Below are positions 35,427 through 42,428 of a stretch of 53,123 nucleotides of DNA, piece after piece. The notes under the pieces were generated by a model. That model was given only the letters and a program-made list of their open reading frames with translations. It was not told the origin of the DNA and searched no databases. Made by a program: the position numbers and the translations under genes. The stretch's first letter is position 1. Every line of letters starts with the position of its first letter. Source of the DNA: an uncultured Bacilli bacterium (GTDB lineage Bacteria > Bacillota_I > Bacilli_A > RF39 > UBA660); NCBI GenBank assembly GCA_934167485.1, contig CAKPKL010000011.1:1-53123 (forward strand), written 5' to 3'.

Positions 35427-36773
35427 TTAAGATATCTTATAAAATATCTCTATATCATTATCAGTTACCACAACTTTATCAACAATATGCATAATTATTA
35501 TTCTTTTTTCTTCGAATGTCATTTTATTCCAAGTGTTTTGAAGATTTCTTAACTTTTCTAATGAATCTATATTTTGCTCTTCATTATTTTTAGCATTATC
35601 TATTATTTCTAATATTGACTTTCTTTCTTGTTCTAATTCTTCAATTTTCTTTTTAGTATCAAGAACTGCAATACCATCTGAAATAAAATTAATTAAATTG
35701 CCTATTTGTAATTTTATCTTTACTAATCTTTTTTCATATTCATTAATAACATCTACTTGTGTAATTTCGTATTTTTCTCTAAACATATCTTCATCAAGTG
35801 CCATTGAAAATAAGTTTTCTAATACCACATCTTCAATTTCAAAGGAATCCCATCTTTTATTTTTGCAATTTGGGTCTTTAATAAATTTGGGTTTACTTTT
35901 TTGTTGAGAATAGCAGTAACAAATCAATCTTTTTCCCCATTTTTGATATCTATATTTTGCACCACAGTATCCACAAAATATTTTTCCTGATAACAAATAA
36001 TGACTTTCGGTTCTTGCTTTGCTTCGCAGTTTATTAGTTTCTATTATTTTATTATGTAATTCTTCTGATATTACTGCTTGATGTTTTCCTTCAAACTCTT
36101 GATCTTTATATGGTACAATACCTAATGTTCTTCTTGAAAGTATCCTTTTTTCTACCATACTTTCATCCATACCAACTATATTACTAATTTTTACAAAACT
36201 ATAACCATTTAAATAAAGATTTATCATTTTATGTAACAATTCTACTTGTTCTGGTACAGGAATTAAAGTTCCTGTATTTTTATCATAGGTATAAGGGAAT
36301 GGATCTTTGCCTCCACCTTTCCAATATCCATTTTCGGCTCTTTTTTGTATACCAATTTTTGTTCTTTCAAGTATCGTTTCTCTTTCAAGTTGTGCGAATA
36401 TTGATAAAACACCGACCATTGCTTTACCGAATGGAGTTGTAGTATCGAAGTTTTCTCTCACAGAAACAAAACCAACATTATATTTATTAAATACCTCCTC
36501 AATTAAATATAAAGTATCCTTTTGACTTCTTGATATTCTATCTAGTTTAAATACAATTACACAATCTATCTTATGTTCTTTAACATCTCTTATGAGTTTT
36601 TGAATAGCTGGTCGTTCCAAGTCTTTACCACTATAACCACCATCTACATAATATTCATACTCGGTAAATTCTTTTGCTTTAGCATAGTTTAATAAAAATT
36701 CTTTCTGTGCATCAATCGAATAACCCTCTAATTGAATATCAGTTGAAACTCTGGCATATAATCCTGCTTTTAT
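35427..36773 (-). CDS. Large serine recombinase
   Basis: Site-specific recombinase of the element; 448 residues if translation starts at ATA 36773. The resolvase domain begins KAGLYARVSTDIQLEGYSID with catalytic Ser10, continues with FKLDRISRSQKDT and FAQLERETILERT, then the recombinase domain and a Cys-rich zinc ribbon (CGYCGAKYRYQKWGKR) and a Lys/Glu coiled coil. No ATG, GTG or TTG lies between the in-frame TAG upstream and this residue. AGGAGG sits 8 bases before ATA, where homologues have ATG. The TTG at 36620 would cut off the catalytic serine and is rejected. Lies next to attL. Confidence 0.88.
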   Translation of the reverse strand: MKAGLYARVSTDIQLEGYSIDAQKEFLLNYAKAKEFTEYEYYVDGGYSGKDLERPAIQKLIRDVKEHKIDCVIVFKLDRISRSQKDTLYLIEEVFNKYNVGFVSVRENFDTTTPFGKAMVGVLSIFAQLERETILERTKIGIQKRAENGYWKGGGKDPFPYTYDKNTGTLIPVPEQVELLHKMINLYLNGYSFVKISNIVGMDESMVEKRILSRRTLGIVPYKDQEFEGKHQAVISEELHNKIIETNKLRSKARTESHYLLSGKIFCGYCGAKYRYQKWGKRLICYCYSQQKSKPKFIKDPNCKNKRWDSFEIEDVVLENLFSMALDEDMFREKYEITQVDVINEYEKRLVKIKLQIGNLINFISDGIAVLDTKKKIEELEQERKSILEIIDNAKNNEEQNIDSLEKLRNLQNTWNKMTFEEKRIIIMHIVDKVVVTDNDIEIFYKIS

Positions 36774-36865
36774 AGCAATTACCTCCTTCTAACTATAAAA
36801 GCAGTCACATACTATGTTTGATTGCTCTTACAGTATAACATAAATTTCACAATCTGTGTCTTAAA

Positions 36866-36903
36866 TCAAAAAAATAAGGGAAAGTTCTGGTAAGCTCTCC
36901 CCT
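36866..36903 (-). terminator. Terminator of the small ORF upstream of the recombinase
   Basis: GGGAGAG / CTTTCCC stem (with a G-T pair) and TTATTTTTTT tail on the minus strand, just past the small ORF stop at 36912. Confidence 0.55.
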
Positions 36904-36911
36904 AAGTACAA

Positions 36912-37028
36912 CTATTTTTGCTGTGAATATTTTTTAATTAGTTCATATATCAATGGAATCTTAATTACTATGTCTTTCGGGTTTATGATTTTACCATTTG
37001 AATCATAATTTGTTACTTTATTAGCCAC
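36912..37028 (-). CDS. Small ORF upstream of the recombinase, 38 residues
   Basis: GTG start at 37028 with AGGGGCG upstream; translation begins MANKVTNYDSNGKIINPKDI and ends IPLIYELIKKYSQQK. Short proteins of this sort are often found next to serine recombinases. No family named. Ends in front of a terminator-like hairpin. Real gene status is uncertain. Confidence 0.4.
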   Translation of the reverse strand: MANKVTNYDSNGKIINPKDIVIKIPLIYELIKKYSQQK

Positions 37029-37157
37029 TAATATATTCGCCCCTAATTAAGTCTATTTTTATTTCATATAAATTATTCAGCCATAATTCCTTTTATATCA
37101 AAGCACTCTTTATATACTAGGTTTTCAATAACATAATCAACGATATATTAGTATATT

Positions 37158-37262
37158 TCATATAAACTCTTCTAAATCATCTATAACAGAATTATGGTTA
37201 TTAAATACGAATTGAGAAAATCCTCCATTTTGGGCTTGATAATTAAAATTACCAAACAACAT
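37158..37262 (-). pseudogene. Remnant of a DUF4375-type gene
   Basis: Minus-strand reading from ATG 37262 to TGA 37158: MLFGNFNYQAQNGGFSQFVF, then NNHNSVIDDLEEFI. The QNGGFSQF pattern is the conserved core of DUF4375 (DMP19-like) proteins. Only about 34 of an expected 130 or more residues remain. Between 36774 and 37306 nothing else is recognised besides this and the small ORF. Confidence 0.5.
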
Positions 37263-37270
37263 TTTCAAAA

Positions 37271-37296
37271 AAGTCTTGCTTTATTTAGCAAGACTT
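37271..37296 (-). terminator. Terminator after the small exported protein gene
   Basis: AAGTCTTGC / GCAAGACTT perfect 9-bp stem with T runs on both sides; TTTTTTG on the minus strand. Confidence 0.8.
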
Positions 37297-37306
37297 AAAA
37301 AACTAA

Positions 37307-37678
37307 TTAATCCTTTGAAATAACTATTTTTTTAACATTAGATAATTTAGCTGGTTCACTTGGTAACATCACATCAGATGAAGTAATAGTTACTTTTTGT
37401 TTTGCTTTTAATTTATCTGCAGTAGAATCTTCATTGTTATAAACTATTTTTGTGTCTTTATTTATTTCAAATTCGTACTCTATAGTATATTCTTTTTTCT
37501 TTTTATCATATTCTTCAACTAGGACAGTATATACATTATCATTTACTGTTACTTCTTTAATTCTTGCTTCAAAAACTAATTCTTTTTCTTTTGAAACATA
37601 ATTTGCATATACGAAGTATCCTAATCCTGCAAGAACAACTACTGCTATAATTATTTTTACTAGTAAATCTTTCTTCAT
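37307..37678 (-). CDS. Small membrane-anchored exported protein (element cargo)
   Basis: 123 residues: basic MKKDLLVK, one hydrophobic segment (about 8-26), then an extracytoplasmic beta-rich domain (FEARIKEVTVNDNVYTVLVE, KDTKIVYNN, KQKVTITSSDV) reminiscent of the small OB-like DUF3221 proteins. No Cys lipobox. The gene lies 38 bases after the metalloprotease gene on the same strand, with AGGAGG, so the two are probably cotranscribed. Confidence 0.65.
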   Translation of the reverse strand: MKKDLLVKIIIAVVVLAGLGYFVYANYVSKEKELVFEARIKEVTVNDNVYTVLVEEYDKKKKEYTIEYEFEINKDTKIVYNNEDSTADKLKAKQKVTITSSDVMLPSEPAKLSNVKKIVISKD

Positions 37679-37716
37679 ATTTTCCTCCTTTCCTAAATTA
37701 ATTTATTAAACTTATA

Positions 37717-39234
37717 TTATAAGAATCTATCCCAATAATATCTTCCTGTATTGGATAATGTGTTAAAATGTTCTTTAATTTGTGAACTAATTAATTTTGC
37801 TTTTTTGTTTATTGGAGTACCATCATTGTAAAATGGTTTTTTTATTGTTCTAGTCATCATATCAGAAAATAAAACAGCTCGATCTTCTAAATAATTTCTT
37901 TTTCCATAAGTTGATAAGAAGTAAGCATTATCTACACTCGTAAAATAATAAACATAATCATTACTTGTATCTCCATATGTAAAACCTACTGGATTTACAT
38001 CTTTCATAGTATTATTTATATCAATAGGATATCCTTTATCTTTTATATAAGTATCTATATAATGCATTATTTCATGATTTAAAGTATTCTCAAATAAACT
38101 TGCTGGGGCAATCATTATTTTAATATCACTTTTATCTTTTGCATCAGTAAGTCCTGAAACATTACCACTAATACTATTTACTAAGTAAATAGTTAAAGGC
38201 ATTCCATAATCTTTCATTTCCTTAAAAAAAACATTTGGATAGTTTTTAAGGGTTTTATCTATTTCGCCAAGACAATTATTTATCTTATTATCATCGTTAA
38301 GTTTATCTGAACCATAACCGTTTATAGTATAATTTCCCAACTCATTTTTATATGCTATTTTAACTGAATATTTATTTTGAAGTTGTTTTCTATACTCATC
38401 ATTTTTCTCTGCTTGAGTTTTTTCTACAACAGGTGGCTTTTCTTCAGGTAAAATAACATTTTCACTATTTGTAGTATTAGTACTACCATTGCTATTGTTA
38501 GTATTAGTGTTTGTTTTAGGTTTTTCAGTTTTAGAACCATTTTTTTTATTTTCTACTTTTTCCCAAACAGCATAAAGAATTGTGTCTTCTGCAAGTAATA
38601 CTTTGTTATAAATAGGGGTTTCATTTTTATCAACCCAACCTTTGAAAACATAACCATCACGTGTAGGCTCTTTTGGAAGTGTAAGCTCAGTATCTTTACT
38701 TATGGTAATACTGTTTATTTTACTTCCACCTTTAGTATCGAATGTAATTGTTATTGTATTACTAGTTTCATCTTTTTTCCAAACAGCATAAAGTGTTGTA
38801 TCCTCTGCAAGTAATACTTTGTCATAAATTGGAGTTTCATTTTTATCAACCCAACCTTTAAAAACATAACCATCACGTGTAGGCTCTTTTGGAAGTGTAA
38901 GTTCAGTATCTTTACCAATAATAACACTATCTATTTTACTTCCACCTTTAGTATCAAAAGTAATTGTTATTGCTTCTTTTTTATCTTCCTCATTACTGTC
39001 TTTCATAGTGCAAACATTTTTAGTCGTTTTTAAAACTGTTTTAGTTTTACCATCAGAACATTTATAAGTATTTGTAAATATTCCTTTATCTTTGTAAACA
39101 GTAGAACCACCATTATTATAATCTCTAATTTTAATTATAGGACTATTATTAAATGATAGAGCGATTATAAAATCTAAAAATATTAAACCTATTATAGAAC
39201 ACAGTGAGATTATTACTATTTTTTTCTTCTTCAT
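37717..39234 (-). CDS. Membrane-anchored InlB-repeat zinc metalloprotease (element cargo)
   Basis: 505 residues. Membrane anchor at about 5-26. Two InlB B-repeats (Listeria-Bacteroides type) at 89-153 and 161-225, each with ITFDTKGGSK, PTRDGYVFKGW and YAVW. A Thr/Asn/Ser/Glu-rich linker (226-280), then a C-terminal domain with the zinc motif HEIMH (residues 387-391) and E450 in LEDRAVLFSDMM as a candidate third ligand. The predicted orientation puts repeats and protease outside the cell, tethered at the N-terminus. Substrate unknown. Cotranscribed with the small exported protein gene; the XRE regulator gene lies upstream on the same strand behind its own terminator. Confidence 0.78.
   Translation of the reverse strand: MKKKKIVIISLCSIIGLIFLDFIIALSFNNSPIIKIRDYNNGGSTVYKDKGIFTNTYKCSDGKTKTVLKTTKNVCTMKDSNEEDKKEAITITFDTKGGSKIDSVIIGKDTELTLPKEPTRDGYVFKGWVDKNETPIYDKVLLAEDTTLYAVWKKDETSNTITITFDTKGGSKINSITISKDTELTLPKEPTRDGYVFKGWVDKNETPIYNKVLLAEDTILYAVWEKVENKKNGSKTEKPKTNTNTNNSNGSTNTTNSENVILPEEKPPVVEKTQAEKNDEYRKQLQNKYSVKIAYKNELGNYTINGYGSDKLNDDNKINNCLGEIDKTLKNYPNVFFKEMKDYGMPLTIYLVNSISGNVSGLTDAKDKSDIKIMIAPASLFENTLNHEIMHYIDTYIKDKGYPIDINNTMKDVNPVGFTYGDTSNDYVYYFTSVDNAYFLSTYGKRNYLEDRAVLFSDMMTRTIKKPFYNDGTPINKKAKLISSQIKEHFNTLSNTGRYYWDRFL
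38560..38970 (-). repeat. Two tandem copies of the InlB B-repeat at DNA level
   Basis: 38776-38970 and 38560-38754, 216-base period, nearly identical over long stretches (GTAGGCTCTTTTGGAAGTGT in both). Encodes the two B-repeats. Close identity suggests a recent duplication. Confidence 0.85.
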
Positions 39235-39360
39235 TATACCTCCTCACAAATAATAAACGAAATGTGATTTACTTCTTGTATATTAATTATATCATATATT
39301 TTTCGATTTCAGAAATGTTTTGTATATAGTCGTTTTTTTAGGTGTCAATATTTTAGAAAA

Positions 39361-39384
39361 AAAGACCAATATAAAATTGATCTT
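39361..39384 (-). terminator. Terminator after the XRE regulator gene
   Basis: AAGATCAAT / ATTGGTCTT stem with a T tail on the minus strand, before the metalloprotease gene start region. Confidence 0.55.
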
Positions 39385-39406
39385 ATTTATAAAATATATT
39401 ATTAAA

Positions 39407-39967
39407 TTAACACTTTCCACCATTGTCTTCAAAATATGATTCGATATATTTTACTAATATTTTGGCTTTGTTAAATTGTTTGTCTTTAACAACATTTATA
39501 ATATAATCACTACCACTTGCATCAATAATATTATCATCTCTATCATATTCTATCAGATAAGTGTACTTTTCATCATTAAGTTGACAATTAAGAAGAACAG
39601 TTTGATTTTCTTTTATAGTCATAGAGCCTTTTTTAGCACCAAACATAATATTTATAAAAATAGTAATAGCAAAACCGACAACAAAAATTATTCCCAAGAC
39701 TTTTAGTATTTTAATTATTATTTCTGCATGTTTTTCAGTATTATTTACTTTTTCTACTAATACTTGTTTAATGTCATTATTTAATAATTCATCAATACTA
39801 ACATTAAGTGCTTTAGATAATAATTTTAACTGTTCAGGATTTGGAGAAGTTTCACCAAGCTCCCAATTTGATATTGTTTGTCTAGTAACATCAACTTTTT
39901 CTGCTAATTGTTCTTGTGAAAGTTTACAATCTTTTCTTAGCTTGAAAATATTATCTCCTAACTTCAT
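39407..39967 (-). CDS. Membrane-bound XRE-type regulator (element cargo)
   Basis: 186 residues from MKLGDNIFKLRKDCKLSQEQ (start 39967, GGAGG upstream). HTH: LSQEQLAEKVDVTRQTISNW, then GETSPNPEQLKLLSKALNVS. A membrane segment at about 92-112 (ILKVLGIIFVVGFAITIFI) separates it from a small extracytoplasmic domain of about 75 residues (TIKENQTVLLNCQLNDEKY ... SYFEDNGGKC). This looks like a one-component membrane regulator. A palindromic operator lies just upstream. Confidence 0.82.
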   Translation of the reverse strand: MKLGDNIFKLRKDCKLSQEQLAEKVDVTRQTISNWELGETSPNPEQLKLLSKALNVSIDELLNNDIKQVLVEKVNNTEKHAEIIIKILKVLGIIFVVGFAITIFINIMFGAKKGSMTIKENQTVLLNCQLNDEKYTYLIEYDRDDNIIDASGSDYIINVVKDKQFNKAKILVKYIESYFEDNGGKC

Positions 39968-39984
39968 TATTGTTCCTCCTTTCA

Positions 39985-40005
39985 CTAACATTATATATAT
40001 GTTAG
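39985..40005. promoter_or_regulatory. Palindromic operator of the XRE regulator
   Basis: CTAACAT at 39985-39991 and its reverse complement ATGTTAG at 39999-40005 are separated by seven bases. The dyad is 18 bases before the start codon, a natural place for autoregulation. Confidence 0.6.
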
Positions 40006-40020
40006 TGGTGTATTTCTACC

Positions 40021-40051
40021 AAAAGTCTTTGGAACTTTGTCAAAGACTTTT
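40021..40051. repeat. Perfect inverted repeat between the XRE regulator and the right junction
   Basis: AAAAGTCTTTG / CAAAGACTTTT, 11-bp arms and a 9-base loop, without a U run. Could be a structural or regulatory hairpin or part of the recombinase attachment region. Confidence 0.5.
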
Positions 40052-40131
40052 AACAATTGTGATGTAGAATAATATTTATTTGGTAATTTACAATATTTGA
40101 TTTTCTCCCCATACCTGTTATGACGGTGTTA

Positions 40132-40137
40132 TAATGG
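40132..40137. promoter_or_regulatory. attR core candidate (right junction)
   Basis: TAATGG, matching the left junction. Immediately followed by the permease codons GGA GAA TTT CTT (G E F L). See the left junction for the alternative two-base core. Confidence 0.6.
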
Positions 40138-40304
40138 GAGAATTTCTTGTATCAAAAAAAGGCATAGGATACCTAATTTTATATGGATCACAAGTATTTA
40201 ATTTAAGTTTAGTTATTAGTGGAATTTTTATTCTTTGTGTTGTGGCGGCTGTTATGTATTATATGGTAAGTTTTATAGAAAAAATGATAATTAAAAAGAA
40301 ATAA
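40138..40304 (+). pseudogene. ABC transporter permease, 3' part
   Basis: Without its own start, this reads GEFLVSKKGIGYLILYGSQV from codon GGA 40137, then FNLSLVISGIFILCVVAAVM and MYYMVSFIEKMIIKKK to the stop. It is the last quarter of a NitT/TauT-type permease (the GEFLVSK.G.GYL signature and the last membrane segment). It is in frame with the 5' part at 34776-35397 once the element is removed. Confidence 0.9.
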
Positions 40305-40330
40305 GTACATCGATTGATGTACTTATTTTA
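40301..40330. terminator. Bidirectional terminator between permease tail and PrsW-like gene
   Basis: AAGTACATC / GATGTACTT perfect stem with TATTTT after it on the plus strand and the reverse on the minus strand. Confidence 0.6.
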
Positions 40331-41489
40331 CCTGTTTTTTTAATTTTTTAGCATCATCTATTTGTTTTAAACCTAAGTTTATGAAATAAATTATTACAAC
40401 CCAAGCTGCAACTGTTAGACCAACTCTATATATTTCATAAGGTGTACTTATTGGTAAATCCCAAGCCCAGTGAAGAATGACTGGAATCAAGCAAATAAGT
40501 AAAAATCTTTTATCATTTAAATGTTTCTTATCAAGCTTTTCAAAACCTTTTACATACATAAGAGCTGCACCTTCTATTGTAGCCCAAGCAACATGCATTC
40601 CAGGAGCTAATATAGCACGTTGTTTTGCTACTTCTAACATTAACGTTAAACTATTACTACTAAGTCCATATCTTAATATATAACCAGCTGTTTCAAAAGC
40701 TCCAAAGCCAGCACCTACAGCAGCACCTATAAGTAATCCATTTAATATATATTTACAATTTTTATTTTTAAATAAGAAGAATGCTACTATACAAGCTTTA
40801 GCAGTTTCTTCTATTAAACTTACAAAGAAAGCACCTTTAAAATCTAACACAAGTGTATTTTGCTCAAAAAATGGAATAGAAAAATATAAGATTGCCACAA
40901 AAAGTGAGGCCGCTCCACCTATTACAAAGTATTTTAATACTTTATGAAAAGGAATATTTCTAAATAGATTAATTTCAAAAAAGAAAACTAAAACTGATAC
41001 TGGAACTGCAAAAGCTGCTAAAATAATCATTGCAGGTAAAAAATTATTATTTCCATAATGAGCATATCCTAAATATGTTGGAATATATGCTACTACGAAA
41101 AATATTAATATTTTAAAATATACCCAAGCACTAGCCTTTCTTGGATTAATATCCTCTACTAAAGGTGTAGTATTCTTTGTTCCACATACGAAAACTTCAT
41201 TTAATTCATCTTCTGTATGCTTTTTAAAAGTATTTTTAAATAAATCTTTAAAGGTTACATAATTCTCTGATTTAGCACCCGTTATTTTATCTAAATTTTC
41301 AGTTAGTATATTAGTCGCATTTTTTTTACCAACTGGATATCCACAATCAGGGCAATTAGATTCATCACCTTTTAATTTTCTTCCACATTCTGGACATTTA
41401 CTTAAACTAATTTTTATTCCACAATGTGGACATGTTTTAGCGCTCGATGAAATATCTCCACCACACTCACTACATTTTATTAATGCCAT
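40323..41489 (-). CDS. PrsW-like intramembrane metalloprotease with N-terminal zinc ribbons
   Basis: 388 residues; start at 41489 (MALIKCSECGGDI), one base after the preceding stop and with AGGAGG. Residues 1-55 hold three or four CxxC pairs (CSEC, CPHC, CPEC, CPDC), a zinc-ribbon type region. Then about eight membrane segments with the PrsW motifs SLIEETAKA, GFGAFETAG, GMHVAWATIEG and HWAWD. PrsW-type proteases cut membrane anti-sigma factors or similar substrates. Full length. Directly follows the other zinc-ribbon membrane protein gene. Confidence 0.85.
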   Translation of the reverse strand: MALIKCSECGGDISSSAKTCPHCGIKISLSKCPECGRKLKGDESNCPDCGYPVGKKNATNILTENLDKITGAKSENYVTFKDLFKNTFKKHTEDELNEVFVCGTKNTTPLVEDINPRKASAWVYFKILIFFVVAYIPTYLGYAHYGNNNFLPAMIILAAFAVPVSVLVFFFEINLFRNIPFHKVLKYFVIGGAASLFVAILYFSIPFFEQNTLVLDFKGAFFVSLIEETAKACIVAFFLFKNKNCKYILNGLLIGAAVGAGFGAFETAGYILRYGLSSNSLTLMLEVAKQRAILAPGMHVAWATIEGAALMYVKGFEKLDKKHLNDKRFLLICLIPVILHWAWDLPISTPYEIYRVGLTVAAWVVIIYFINLGLKQIDDAKKLKKQVK

Positions 41490-41490
41490 T

Positions 41491-42234
41491 TTAAGCACCT
41501 CCTACTGTCAATGTTTCAATTATATGTCTCGCTACATTATTTATTTCAGTTGAATTAACATTTTCTTCTCTAGATGCAATCATATAAACAACATTATTTA
41601 TAACTGTTGCATATCTATTATCTACAACCAAATGACCACTTGATGAATAATTATATGCTATACCATATACAAGTTTATCTCCTACTGTTCCAGATAATAA
41701 ATCAATTGTTATTACAAGATCACTATAATCTTTTCTCATATAATCTGTAAAACTATTCAAAAATTGAACTGCATTATTAAATTTTTCATATTTGCCTACT
41801 ATTATATAAGGTATTAAAGCTCCTTGATCATCTATATTTTTTCCAACATATATTAAACCATCGCTATCAACCATTGCTTTATAATTATTTGGAAATTCAA
41901 AAGCTAATCCCAAACTATTACTTGTATATATTGAATAACCACTATTTTGAGATTGTGTTATTCCATCATTTTGACCAGTATTCTGTTGATAATTATTTTG
42001 TTGATTATTATCTTGTTGTCTGTTATTTGAATTGTTTTGTTTTGTAAATATTCCAAATATCAATACCGCACCCAAAATAATTCCTACTAAAAAATAGTAC
42101 TTTAAATTACCTTTATTTTTGTCTATATTAAAATTATTTGAACTTTTCTTTTTTAATTCATACCCACATTTTGGACAAGAATATGCCATATCACTTACCT
42201 TATTATCACATTCTGGACATTTTATTAATGCCAT
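41491..42234 (-). CDS. Zinc-ribbon membrane protein with exported C-terminal domain
   Basis: 247 residues; start at 42234 (MALIKCPECDNKV) behind GGAGGAG. N-terminal zinc ribbon with CPEC and CPKC pairs, membrane segment at about 46-64 (KYYFLVGIILGAVLIFGIF), a Asn/Gln-rich linker (NNRQQDNNQQNNYQQNTGQ), and an exported domain of about 140 residues (LAFEFPNNYKAMVD ... VIETLTVGGA-type end). The first residues match those of the neighbouring PrsW-like protein. No function is known. Confidence 0.7.
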   Translation of the reverse strand: MALIKCPECDNKVSDMAYSCPKCGYELKKKSSNNFNIDKNKGNLKYYFLVGIILGAVLIFGIFTKQNNSNNRQQDNNQQNNYQQNTGQNDGITQSQNSGYSIYTSNSLGLAFEFPNNYKAMVDSDGLIYVGKNIDDQGALIPYIIVGKYEKFNNAVQFLNSFTDYMRKDYSDLVITIDLLSGTVGDKLVYGIAYNYSSSGHLVVDNRYATVINNVVYMIASREENVNSTEINNVARHIIETLTVGGA

Positions 42235-42428
42235 ATACTCTCCTCCTTCTACCATATTACGATAAATATATTAATTATATATACAAAAGCACATAAAACT
42301 ATTTTATCTATCAATTTAAGTATAATATAATTGCTTTATATTTTAAATAAAATTTACATATTAGTCATTGACTTTTTTGACAATTGAAAAATTTTTATTT
42401 TTTTGGTATGCTATTGATGGTGAAAAAT

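Larger units (their letters stand above)
35392..40137. mobile_element. Integrative element with large serine recombinase, inserted in the ABC permease gene
   Basis: About 4.74 kb between two copies of TAATGG (35392-35397 and 40132-40137). The left end abuts the recombinase 3' end, as is usual for serine-recombinase elements. Contents on the minus strand, from left to right: recombinase, small ORF, DUF4375 remnant, small exported protein, InlB-repeat metalloprotease and XRE regulator. No structural phage, conjugation or replication genes are seen. Removing the segment rejoins the permease in frame (SLIGLM followed by GEFLVSKKG). Confidence 0.85.

Noticed and set aside
35427..36620. TTG 36620 as the recombinase start
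   Set aside because: It would remove the catalytic serine region (ARVS), which is encoded upstream in the same frame.
38560..38970. Direct repeats as a CRISPR array
   Set aside because: They encode two protein B-repeats, with only two units, 216 bases apart, and no spacers.
35398..40131. Prophage
   Set aside because: No structural, packaging or lysis genes. Only a recombinase and a few cargo genes in 4.7 kb.
40105..40142. TTCTCCC ... GGGAGAA inverted repeat around the right junction
   Set aside because: Short arms far apart in AT-rich DNA, and half of it is permease coding sequence. Not shared with the left junction.
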